Source of the DNA: Dehalococcoidia bacterium
GTDB taxonomy: Bacteria; Chloroflexota; Dehalococcoidia; JACPQF01
Assembly: GCA_030650265.1 (NCBI GenBank)
Contig: JAUSEJ010000228.1
Location: forward strand, 1 to 9,423
Direction of reading: 5' to 3'
DNA length: 9,423 bases
Positions 1-6,559 of this stretch are shown here, in pieces; the first letter of the stretch is position 1, and every line of letters starts with the position of its first letter. The position numbers were made by a program, and so were the translations under genes. The notes beneath the pieces were generated by a model. The model saw only the letters and a program-made list of their open reading frames with translations, did no database searches and was not told the origin of the DNA.

Positions 1-79
1 GGAGATTCTCAAGAATCGATACGCTCGGGGAGAAATCACAAAGGCTGAATTCGACCAGATGAAAACTGACCTGAGCTAG
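1..79 (+). CDS. SHOCT-domain protein, 3' end only
   Basis: Only the last 25 codons and a TAG stop are inside the window, read from base 2. The visible peptide starts EILKNRYARGEITKAEFD and ends DLS. This is the short SHOCT helix pair (I-L-x-x-R-Y-A-x-G-E-I-x-x-x-E-F/Y), normally found at the C-terminus of small membrane-anchored bacterial proteins and thought to mediate oligomerisation. The same module ends the next gene (to base 576) with very similar residues and the same LS-stop ending, so the two are probably tandem paralogues. The N-terminal part, including any membrane segment, lies to the left of the window. Function beyond the domain is unknown. Confidence 0.75.
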   Translation, partial: EILKNRYARGEITKAEFDQMKTDLS

Positions 80-330
80 CGCCAGTCGGGGCGGAGCGAT
101 GGTAGTCTCCATTGCGGCCTGGTCCATTTTCAATCTCTGAGCCCTCAACACACCCATTAAGGCAAGGCACTGAGGTAGTGCACCATCGTACGTAGGCTTT
201 GCCGCTGGGGTGGCCTGCGGCCAGTGATATTTCTTTGATGCGATCTATACTAATATTGTCTTAATCCAGAATTCACCACATATTCATTTTCATGGATTAG
301 ACTAGAGTCGGACTGGGGAGGGTGACCGTT

Positions 331-576
331 GTGATGGGTGGATTTGGCATGGCTGGCATTGGCGGTTTCGGAATGCTTTTTGGTATGGGGTTCTACCTGC
401 TGTTCCTGGTGGGGCTGATCGGGCTCGCCGTATGGGGCGTCGGCCAGTTTGCGCGGGTCAAGGTTCCCATTTGCTCGACCAGAACTAGCAACGCAATTGA
501 GATTCTGCTGATACGCTACGCCCGGGGCGAAATAACCAGAGCCGAATACGACCGGATGATAGCTCACTTGAGCTAG
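331..576 (+). CDS. Small membrane protein with C-terminal SHOCT domain
   Basis: A short protein of about 81 residues. The N-terminal third is Gly/Met/Phe-rich and runs into one strong transmembrane segment (FYLLFLVGLIGLAVWGV). A short linker follows, then a C-terminal SHOCT module (EILLIRYARGEITRAEYDRM, ending HLS). Family members of this layout are small membrane-anchored proteins of unknown role; the SHOCT helices probably oligomerise. Three in-frame starts are possible: GTG at 322, GTG at 331 and ATG at 334. The strong Shine-Dalgarno GGGGAGG at 315-321 overlaps or abuts GTG 322, so 331 (9-base spacing) or 334 is more likely. The 242 bases upstream (80-321) contain no gene that I can support. 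A TATACT at 246-251 could be a -10 box, but no convincing -35 accompanies it. Confidence 0.75.
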   Translation: MMGGFGMAGIGGFGMLFGMGFYLLFLVGLIGLAVWGVGQFARVKVPICSTRTSNAIEILLIRYARGEITRAEYDRMIAHLS

Positions 577-579
577 TGC

Positions 580-601
580 GGGTCATCCAATCGGATGGTC
601 C
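580..601 (+). terminator. Terminator-like hairpin after the SHOCT gene
   Basis: Three bases after the stop codon, 580-588 can pair with 593-601 to give a 9-bp RNA stem (two G-U wobbles in the middle, core CATCC/GGATG) closed by the tetraloop AATC. No T-tract follows (the next bases are agtcttgca), so this is at best a weak intrinsic terminator or a 3'-end stabilising hairpin. Confidence 0.4.
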
Positions 602-605
602 AGTC

Positions 606-634
606 TTGCATATTTCACTGAGTTGATCTACAAT
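606..634 (+). promoter_or_regulatory. Possible sigma70-type promoter for the phosphatase gene
   Basis: TACAAT at 629-634 matches the -10 consensus at five of six positions. It lies 17 bases downstream of TTGCAT (606-611), which matches only the first three bases of TTGACA. It sits just after the SHOCT gene's hairpin and about 55 bases before the ATG at 689, a plausible place for an independent promoter. The weak -35 limits confidence. Confidence 0.35.
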
Positions 635-688
635 TATGGTAGAAATAGTGAGTCCTAGCATACCGGTCGGTGAAACTGGGGAATAGAA

Positions 689-1513
689 ATGTTGGAAATC
701 TTTAAGACAATTGGCCTCGCGGTTGGTGCGATATTGGTCGTGGTTGCCGGCAGTCTCGGCGGCTTGCGTCTTGTCGAGAGCGGCGCTCAGGCGAATAATA
801 CTACCAGCGCTCTTTTCCAAACTTTGGTTGATAAAGGGGCGGTTTCCTCGGTTGTCGGCATCATTAGCAGGGCCGTCACTCCTGCCCTCAATCCTCCAGT
901 CGAGTTCGCCAGTTCGATTAAAGCCGTACCCAATTCGCCCCAGGCTCCGGTCGCCGTCTGGAAGTCCAGCCCGATGTCGGGACCGGTGAAAGGCACTCCT
1001 TTGGCGAACTTCGGTGTCGTCGAGGAAGGCGCCATTTATCGGGCCGCTCAACCGACCGACAGCGAGTACAGATGGCTTCTCGACCAGGGCTACAAGAGCA
1101 CCGTGAATCTGCGAAGAGAAACCGGCGACAATCGGGACGCTCTTGTGAAGCTCGGATTTCAAAACCAGTTGTGGCTGGATATCGAGGATGAGACAGCCCC
1201 CAACGATGCACAGGCGGAACAATTCCTCAACTTTATCACTGATTCTGCTAACTGGCCCGTCCTGATCCACTGCAAGGTAGGATTGGGGCGCACCGGTACG
1301 ATGGCCGCCGTGATCAGGTACTCGATCGATGGTTTGTCGATGGAGGACGCCCTGAAGGAAGCCCGAATGTATCGCGGTGGCATAAGTCTGGTCAAAGTTC
1401 AGGAAGATTGGCTCAACCGCTGGGCCACCAATCATCGTCCCGGCTCCTACCGGCCAGTAAACCAAGACACCTCTGCATTGCCGCAACTGCTCCCATTCGC
1501 CCCTGCCGGCTAG
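689..1513 (+). CDS. Membrane-anchored dual-specificity/tyrosine phosphatase-like protein
   Basis: 274 residues. A hydrophobic segment at about 7-27 (IGLAVGAILVVVAGSLGGLR) is a signal anchor or uncleaved signal peptide. After a low-complexity linker the phosphatase fold begins near residue 112 with AIYRAAQPTDSEYRWL and STVNLRRE, the usual 'YR..QP' strand and 'vnLR' strand of bacterial dual-specificity phosphatases. The P-loop HCKVGLGRTG carries nucleophile Cys195 and Arg201 (HCx5R) intact. Asp164 or Asp167 (WLDIEDE) are candidates for the general acid. The expected reaction is hydrolysis of phosphotyrosine, phosphoserine or another phosphomonoester; the anchor suggests action at the membrane, possibly outside the cytoplasm. 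GGGGA at 678-682 supports the ATG. It is followed by an envelope-lipid gene cluster, but a hairpin and a separate promoter intervene, so co-transcription is uncertain. The substrate cannot be read from sequence. Confidence 0.85.
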   Translation: MLEIFKTIGLAVGAILVVVAGSLGGLRLVESGAQANNTTSALFQTLVDKGAVSSVVGIISRAVTPALNPPVEFASSIKAVPNSPQAPVAVWKSSPMSGPVKGTPLANFGVVEEGAIYRAAQPTDSEYRWLLDQGYKSTVNLRRETGDNRDALVKLGFQNQLWLDIEDETAPNDAQAEQFLNFITDSANWPVLIHCKVGLGRTGTMAAVIRYSIDGLSMEDALKEARMYRGGISLVKVQEDWLNRWATNHRPGSYRPVNQDTSALPQLLPFAPAG

Positions 1514-1526
1514 ATGATGATTCTCA

Positions 1527-1557
1527 GAACCACCGCCAGGGAATTGGCGGCCGGTTC
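1527..1557 (+). terminator. Two-part hairpin after the phosphatase gene
   Basis: GAACC (1527-1531) pairs with GGTTC (1553-1557), and CCGCCA (1533-1538) pairs with TGGCGG (1545-1550). Together they make an 11-bp stem interrupted by a small internal loop (A opposite CC), with loop GGGAAT. The position, 14 bases after the stop, suits a transcription end or mRNA-processing signal. No run of T follows, so intrinsic termination is not assured. Confidence 0.4.
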
Positions 1558-1642
1558 ATAGTCTTGTGACCTATCTTTCAGCCTGTTTTGGCGGCAAACT
1601 CGGACCTGACCGACTTGACTACCAGTTTTCGCTGCGACCTTG

Positions 1643-1671
1643 TTGACAAAGTCCAGACAGCAGCATAAAGT
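1643..1671 (+). promoter_or_regulatory. Likely sigma70-type promoter for the sulfatase-like/PAP2 operon
   Basis: A perfect -35 hexamer TTGACA lies at 1643-1648. A 17-base spacer leads to TAAAGT at 1666-1671 (four of six matches); CATAAA at 1664-1669 with a 15-base spacer is an alternative. Transcription would start about 25 bases before the ATG at 1705, downstream of the hairpin closing the previous gene. It probably drives both 1705-3054 and 3059-4600. Confidence 0.5.
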
Positions 1672-1704
1672 GAACTGGACAAGCATCGAACGAGGGAACG
1701 GCGA

Positions 1705-3054
1705 ATGGTCCGTGGGAAGACTGTCTACTTTCTGGTCGTTGTGACGGTTCTGGCAATCACTATCGCGGTCGTTTACGGCTTCCGAGCGCAGGGCATTTCT
1801 TTGACTCACGACCCGACCAAGAGCCTATCGCCCAATGTCCTCGTCATTACCGTCGATACCCTTCGCGCCGACTATCTCGGCATTAACGGCAATACCACCG
1901 TGAAGACGCCCGATCTGGACGCTCTGGCCCGTCAGGGGGCCAACTTCACAATGGCGATTTCGACATTTTCCCAGACTAATCCAGCCCATGCCTCATTGTT
2001 CACCGGAGCCTATCCGGTTACCCACAAGTCGATGACCCACTGCGTCGACCCCATTGCCAAATCGGTAGACACGTTGGCCGAAGTCCTGAAACGAAACGGC
2101 TACAGCACACACGCCCTCTATAGCTGGCCGTGCTTCGAGTGGGATACCGGGTTCAACCGTGGCTTCGATATCTTTCGGGGGGTCTATGTTAAGGTTCCTG
2201 GTGGCAAGGATATCGATCGCGGCAACGATGGGCGGGCTGACGTCACGACGAACGGGGTGCTGGAGTGGGCACGCCAGAAGCCGGCATCTCCCTTCTTTCT
2301 CTGGGTCCACTTTATGGATCCCCACTACCCCTATACGCCGCCGCCACCATTCGACAATATGTACGATCCCGACTGCAAGGACTGCCTCGACGGTAGCTGG
2401 GCTACCATCGACAAAATCCACGCCTTTGAGCCGCTGCGGGATGCCGATATCAAGCACGTGAAGGCCGAGTACGCCGGAGAGGTATCCTTTACCGATCAGG
2501 AGATTGGCAGGCTTATGGCCGGAATGAGGTCCGCTGGCTTGCTGGACAACACAATGATTATCGTGCTATCCGACCATGGTGAGGCCTTCGGTGATAATGG
2601 GCTCTGGTTCCACCCGTTGATCATGTATAATAGCGTCGTTCGCGTTCCCCTGATCTTCGTCTATCCACCGACGCTACCCGCCGGAAAGGTCGTCAACAGC
2701 ATCACTAGCGTGGTCGATGTCATGCCCACCATACTGGAAACCCTGAAGATTCCCCTTCCTTCTCAAACTGAAGGGAAAAGTCTCTGGCCGCTGATCAGGG
2801 GGGTGGAAACGCCGGATAGCAGAACAGCTTATATCCAGACGCCGGACGACGCCGCTATCGCCATGGTTAAGAACAGATGGAAGATGGTCAGGAACCTGGT
2901 AGACGACTCGTCAATGCTGTTCGACCTGACCACAGACCCCGGTGAGATCAAGGACCTGGCGGCAGTCTCTCCTCAACAGGTAGCGACGATGGGGGAGGAG
3001 CTGGACAAGTGGCTGGTGAGCCATGGCATGAAACTGGCGAACAAGGGGCCATAA
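1705..3054 (+). CDS. Membrane-anchored sulfatase-fold (alkaline phosphatase superfamily) hydrolase or transferase
   Basis: 449 residues, start supported by GAGGGA at 1692-1697. Residues 6-25 form a single membrane anchor, leaving the enzyme outside the cytoplasm. The sulfatase fold begins at NVLVITVDTLRADYLG with metal ligand Asp51. The nucleophile motif reads TNPAHASLFTG, placing Thr91 where classical sulfatases have the Cys/Ser converted to formylglycine and His95 where they have Arg. FMDPHYPYTPPPPF is the conserved mid-domain strand, and LSDHGEAFGD supplies metal ligands Asp290 and His291. The family fold is clear. A Thr nucleophile is instead typical of superfamily members that work on phosphoesters, such as nucleotide pyrophosphatase/phosphodiesterases, LtaS and EptA, so phosphodiester hydrolysis or phosphotransfer on an envelope lipid or glycan is my inference. 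The PAP2 gene starts four bases after its stop, implying one transcript. Confidence 0.85.
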   Translation: MVRGKTVYFLVVVTVLAITIAVVYGFRAQGISLTHDPTKSLSPNVLVITVDTLRADYLGINGNTTVKTPDLDALARQGANFTMAISTFSQTNPAHASLFTGAYPVTHKSMTHCVDPIAKSVDTLAEVLKRNGYSTHALYSWPCFEWDTGFNRGFDIFRGVYVKVPGGKDIDRGNDGRADVTTNGVLEWARQKPASPFFLWVHFMDPHYPYTPPPPFDNMYDPDCKDCLDGSWATIDKIHAFEPLRDADIKHVKAEYAGEVSFTDQEIGRLMAGMRSAGLLDNTMIIVLSDHGEAFGDNGLWFHPLIMYNSVVRVPLIFVYPPTLPAGKVVNSITSVVDVMPTILETLKIPLPSQTEGKSLWPLIRGVETPDSRTAYIQTPDDAAIAMVKNRWKMVRNLVDDSSMLFDLTTDPGEIKDLAAVSPQQVATMGEELDKWLVSHGMKLANKGP

Positions 3055-3058
3055 TACG

Positions 3059-4600
3059 GTGCTCAGATCGATTTGGCGAGTGTTCTTTCCCGGAGAAGAT
3101 AAGCCGGCTTCCCCGCCCTGGCGGGCTGCCCTGTTCACGCTCATCCTGCTGGTCTTGCTCCTGGCCTTCATGGCTGGCGTGTCGACGCTGCTGGGGCTGC
3201 TGTCAATGCGAATGCCGCCTGCTGTCTTCGACCTCGACCTCGGAGTGTATCGCCTTGTCGCCGGCCAGGCCAACCCGCGTCTGGTCGACGTAATCCTTCT
3301 CCTCTTCAACGATCCGGGCATCGCCTACACATGTATCGTCGCCACCTGCCTGGGGTACTGTTGGATCAAGCGTCGCAACAGTGTTTTGGTCGCTCTCTTT
3401 GCTCTTGGCCTGGCCTTCAGCATCGGCTCCTGGACCATCCCCTACACGCATTGGTTTGGCTACCGGTCCCGGCCATTCGTTTTCGCGACAGATGTCATAG
3501 TCAATCCCGTGTGGCGCCAAACCTGGCTAATTTACCCGAGTTTCCCTAGCGGCCACGTGCGGGAGCTAGTCGGCCTCTCGGTAGTGCTGATCCACTTTTG
3601 GCCGCGGGCACGATGGTACGTGGTGGCGTTTGCGGCCTTCATCGCCTTCACCAGGCTATATGTCGGCGCCCACTTTGTCTACGACATCATCGGCGGCATT
3701 ACCGTCGGCCTCATGACCGGCACCTTCGCCTTGGTTGCCGCCGACAGGGGGAGTTGGCTAATCGCATCCGCGGGAAATGCCGGCGTCGTCAAGCAGTTCC
3801 GGCAATACTTCTCCGATACCGGGGGCGGAGACCGGCGCGTTAGGGCGCCTCTGCTGCAACGGGTCATCCGTTCGCTAGTCTTTGCCGTCTTACTTCTGGC
3901 CAGTACATTCGTCCTCGGCTCCCTCGTCTTTACCAAGAGCCCTGACATACTGGCATCCTACTTTCTGGACACCAACAACAGCCTGGTTGCGCCACTGTAT
4001 GGATTGTTCGACCCGTCGTCTGCGCCCGTGGTCTATGCCTGTCTGGCGAGCGGATACTACACGCTTTCGGCTCTGACGGCGTTGATAATGGTTCGAGCTG
4101 TGGTTTCTGGGAAAAGAGGGGCTGGATCCGCCGCTGTCAGCATCGCACTGGTCATAGGTGCCAGCGTTCTATTGGCCGCGGCCTTCTCTACCTTCTTCTC
4201 GCTAGCCCGTCCCTTCGCCGCAAGTGGCGTCGGGCTACCAGATGAGTGGCGTAGTTACTGGCCAGGGCCTGTCGCTTTTCCCGACGCCTACCTGCTAATA
4301 GTGGCCGCCCTCAGCGTGCTGCTGGCCAATCGCTGGCGCAAGCTTCGGCTTGCCGCCTACATATATCCCTTTGCGGCGGCTGCGGGCCTGATCTATTTCG
4401 GCGCCGCCTGGCCCATCCCTTCGCTCGCCACCATAGTTGCTGGCTACTGGGTTGCCCGCTGGTCTACTTACGTTTGCCGGCAAGTCTTGCCTCCGTCGTG
4501 GCGATTAGGGAACGATCACTCGCAAGGCCCCGGGAAGGACGCTGCAAGTGACGGGGACGGTACCGATCGGCCTGCCGTCGGCGTGAGCGGGCAAGTCTAG
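3059..4600 (+). CDS. PAP2-family membrane phosphatase with a degenerate second PAP2-like half
   Basis: 513 residues, many hydrophobic helices. Start GTG lies four bases after the sulfatase-like gene, with AAGGGG at 3043-3048 as ribosome site. The N-terminal half carries the three PAP2 phosphatase motifs: RP at 138-139 (GYRSRPF), PSGH at 163-166 (YPSFPSGH), and TRLYVGAHFVYD with Arg199, His205 and Asp209. His131 stands where the first motif (KX6RP) normally has Lys. PAP2 membrane enzymes remove phosphate from lipid phosphates or pyrophosphates such as phosphatidate or undecaprenyl pyrophosphate. From about residue 280 the protein appears to repeat the same plan: SLARPF, then AFPDAYLLIVAALSVLL, then IYFGAAWPIPSLATIVAG, with the catalytic His and Asp positions occupied by Tyr, Trp and Ser. 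This half is probably a non-catalytic copy. The last ~30 residues are hydrophilic and encoded opposite the 3' end of the lipid-kinase gene (96-base overlap). Substrate unknown. Confidence 0.88.
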   Translation: MLRSIWRVFFPGEDKPASPPWRAALFTLILLVLLLAFMAGVSTLLGLLSMRMPPAVFDLDLGVYRLVAGQANPRLVDVILLLFNDPGIAYTCIVATCLGYCWIKRRNSVLVALFALGLAFSIGSWTIPYTHWFGYRSRPFVFATDVIVNPVWRQTWLIYPSFPSGHVRELVGLSVVLIHFWPRARWYVVAFAAFIAFTRLYVGAHFVYDIIGGITVGLMTGTFALVAADRGSWLIASAGNAGVVKQFRQYFSDTGGGDRRVRAPLLQRVIRSLVFAVLLLASTFVLGSLVFTKSPDILASYFLDTNNSLVAPLYGLFDPSSAPVVYACLASGYYTLSALTALIMVRAVVSGKRGAGSAAVSIALVIGASVLLAAAFSTFFSLARPFAASGVGLPDEWRSYWPGPVAFPDAYLLIVAALSVLLANRWRKLRLAAYIYPFAAAAGLIYFGAAWPIPSLATIVAGYWVARWSTYVCRQVLPPSWRLGNDHSQGPGKDAASDGDGTDRPAVGVSGQV

Positions 4601-5371
4601 CGATGAAGTGATGGTCAATGCCCCGGCGCGAAAGGTCGCCACGCAGGACTCTTCATGCAGCCGGTTGCCAGAGCTAAGCGTGAACTGGCGGGCTAGCTCC
4701 ACTCTGGTGCATTCGAAATTGATCACATCCAGCATTCCGTCTGTCAGGTTAGCCCGCGGGGCGACGGTAAAACCGGCGCCGTAGTAGGGGCCGTTGGCGA
4801 CTACCACCAGAGGAGTGTGGAGGTCGACCGCAAAACCCTCTCCCGCCACTTTGATCTCGGCTTTAGCCTGGCGCAAGAACCTGTTCGCCCCTCCCAAGAG
4901 CTTCCGGTAGTGCCCTCCCTTTATCTCCTCGCCGATCGGAAACAGTGAGGCGTCCAAACCGACCCCCGCCGCCTCGAAGAAGTAGGTCCCATTGGCAACG
5001 CCGACGTCTATATCCAAGGTTTTGCCCCGAGCGATCGACCGGGCCGCCTCGTCAAGATCAAGAGACACACCAAGACTATGCGCAACGTTGTTGAAGGTGC
5101 CAAAGGGTAAGATGCCCAGGGTGATACCGGTGCCTACCAGGCCAGTGGCGACCTCACCCACCGTGCCATCGCCGCCGCCGACGATCACGAGGTCATAGCC
5201 GTCCTCGACCGCCCTTGCCACCAATTCGGCCACGTACCCGGTCAACTTAGTAAAGGTCAGGTCGGCCCGGATGCCAGACTCCTCCAGGATGCCGATTATC
5301 TCCGGCAAACGACGCCAGGCCTTGCGGGACCAGGGAATCGGATTTAGGACAAGGCGAGCTTTTCGCACCAT
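4505..5371 (-). CDS. YegS/DAGK-type lipid kinase
   Basis: 288 residues of the diacylglycerol-kinase catalytic family (YegS/LCB5-like), expected to phosphorylate a lipid hydroxyl with ATP at the inner face of the membrane. Visible features: N-terminal nucleotide-binding start RLVLNPIPWSRKA; GGGDGT at 65-70; LPFGTFNNVA at 88-97 (usual form LPxGTxND.A, here Asn for Asp); LDIDVG at 119-124; AAGVGLDA near 134-141; and a C-terminal beta domain ending GALRVIVP. The usual C-terminal DGE is DGR here (Arg267). Length is normal for the family. The ATG is preceded by GGAGGGAA (good Shine-Dalgarno). It lies 17 bases downstream of the flippase-like gene, so the two form an operon. Its 3' end overlaps the convergent PAP2 gene by 96 bases. 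The lipid it uses (diacylglycerol, undecaprenol, sphingoid or other) cannot be told from sequence. Confidence 0.88.
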   Translation of the reverse strand: MVRKARLVLNPIPWSRKAWRRLPEIIGILEESGIRADLTFTKLTGYVAELVARAVEDGYDLVIVGGGDGTVGEVATGLVGTGITLGILPFGTFNNVAHSLGVSLDLDEAARSIARGKTLDIDVGVANGTYFFEAAGVGLDASLFPIGEEIKGGHYRKLLGGANRFLRQAKAEIKVAGEGFAVDLHTPLVVVANGPYYGAGFTVAPRANLTDGMLDVINFECTRVELARQFTLSSGNRLHEESCVATFRAGALTITSSLDLPAHADGRPIGTVPVTCSVLPGALRVIVP

Positions 5372-5388
5372 TGAGTTCCCTCCACTCT

Positions 5389-6378
5389 TTAGGAGTCTGT
5401 CTCCGTAAACTGATCTCCAGCAAGCTCGATTTGGTTGATCTTCGGTATTGGCGGTCCGGCTAGCGGCGTGCGCAGGCTAAGCAAAGAAGCTGCCCCTAAG
5501 AATAGGCCCCAGCCCAAAGTACACAGACGAAAGAGAATAATGGCTGCGGCAGCATGGACGGCGTCCTCGCCAGCAAGGTGAAACAAGGCGACCGAACTAC
5601 CTTCCACCGCGCCCAGACCGTGGGGCAGCATAGAAAGCGCGCCCACCAACTGGGAGATAGCGTAAATATAAACGGACTCGCCGGGGGTGATCGATACTTC
5701 ATAATCGAGCGAAATCCTGTAGAGAATCAAAGCACCAATAAGGGTCACCGTAATTCCCAGCGCTGAACCCAGAAGCAGAGTCTTCCCTGTCAGCAGTTTG
5801 AGAGAAGTCTCGAAAAAGCTGGACCACGGTTTCCAGGCGGCGATTCTGGAGAATGGTGTGAGGGGAAACCATTTCGCCCCCGTCAAATGGCTACCGTAGC
5901 GAAGCGCCAGAACGATGGCTGCCATAATCACTGTGAACGGCAAAACCAGTAGGGCCAGATCGCGAAACCAGGCGACGGCCACCGATGCGACGATCGCCAG
6001 AGATAGCAGATCCAGGATAACTTGCATGGACACTACGGCCGAAGTCCGCGTAAAGCTGTAGCCGAAAGGCACCAGGAGATACGCTCGCACGAATTCGCCT
6101 GCAGGGGAAAAGGCAAACCACTGCCCGGCTAGATAGGTGAGAATAGAGCGTCTGAGAGGCAAACGAATGCCTACTACCGTGAGCAAGTAATGCCAGCGCA
6201 AAGCCTTGAGCAGGTAGTAGAGCAGACTGAGCGAGAGAACCGGCGCCAGATTTTGCCAGGGAAACTCAATAGACTCATGCAGAGCGCCCGCCAAACCGGC
6301 CACTTTGATCACGGCGAAAATGAGCCCAATGCCCAAGAACAGCCCAATGAAGAAAAGAAAACGCTTTCTGCTAGTCAC
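5389..6378 (-). CDS. LPG-synthase transmembrane / AglD (UPF0104) family membrane protein
   Basis: 329 residues with about eight hydrophobic helices. Family signatures are clear: LKALRWHYLL (Arg61-Trp62), SPAGEFVRAYLL at 91-102 (the conserved Pro...GE..R), and LPHGLGAVEGSSVALF from 251 (the conserved LPgGlGa.Eg loop). This is the membrane domain shared by the N-terminal half of lysyl-phosphatidylglycerol synthase/MprF and by AglD-like proteins. Such proteins are annotated as flippase-like, but most stand-alone members have no proven substrate. No aminoacyl-transferase domain follows. The start is GTG; an in-frame TGA two codons upstream rules out a longer form. The ribosome site is weak (AAAGG about 13 bases away). 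It precedes the lipid kinase in a two-gene operon, and a TATAAT lies about 35 bases upstream. Movement or modification of a lipid made or used by the neighbouring enzymes is inferred. Confidence 0.85.
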   Translation of the reverse strand: MTSRKRFLFFIGLFLGIGLIFAVIKVAGLAGALHESIEFPWQNLAPVLSLSLLYYLLKALRWHYLLTVVGIRLPLRRSILTYLAGQWFAFSPAGEFVRAYLLVPFGYSFTRTSAVVSMQVILDLLSLAIVASVAVAWFRDLALLVLPFTVIMAAIVLALRYGSHLTGAKWFPLTPFSRIAAWKPWSSFFETSLKLLTGKTLLLGSALGITVTLIGALILYRISLDYEVSITPGESVYIYAISQLVGALSMLPHGLGAVEGSSVALFHLAGEDAVHAAAAIILFRLCTLGWGLFLGAASLLSLRTPLAGPPIPKINQIELAGDQFTETDS

Positions 6379-6412
6379 TGTGATTCAACTGCCTTTAGAG
6401 CATTCCTCCTAC

Positions 6413-6441
6413 ATTATAGCGGAAACCGTTGCTGCTCGCCA
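6413..6441 (-). promoter_or_regulatory. Candidate promoter of the flippase-like/lipid-kinase operon
   Basis: On the minus strand a perfect -10 box TATAAT occupies 6418-6413. TGGCGA (6441-6436), 17 bases upstream, is a poor -35 (three matches). The GTG start at 6378 is about 35 bases beyond the -10. The -10 context CCGCTATAAT recurs before the nuclease gene at 8794-8785. Confidence 0.45.
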
Positions 6442-6559
6442 CGCCAGCCACCTCACAACCAACTGAGAGCCACGCTAAACTCCTTGACAATCGCTGACTG
6501 CGATGCTATGGACTGTCCGAATGGTGTAGTTACTAGCCAAACCTCTATGCCGGGGGAAG

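Noticed and set aside
167..181. Small inverted repeat GCACT-gaggt-AGTGC in the gap after the first SHOCT gene
   Set aside because: A five-bp stem without extension or T-tract is expected by chance in a gap of this size.
485..1486. A 333-codon open frame on the minus strand
   Set aside because: It lies opposite the phosphatase gene, which has clear catalytic motifs, a good ribosome site and an anchor. The minus-strand product has no recognisable domain and looks like an antisense shadow.
602..1566. AGTCTTG just after both terminator-like hairpins (602-608 and 1560-1566)
   Set aside because: A 7-base match at two sites is weak, and the first copy may be part of a promoter. No known termination element has this form.
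6396..6410. A strong AGGAGG followed by ATG-CTC-TAA on the minus strand before the flippase-like gene, as a leader minicistron
   Set aside because: The Shine-Dalgarno is almost touching the ATG and the peptide would be two residues long. There is nothing to support translation.
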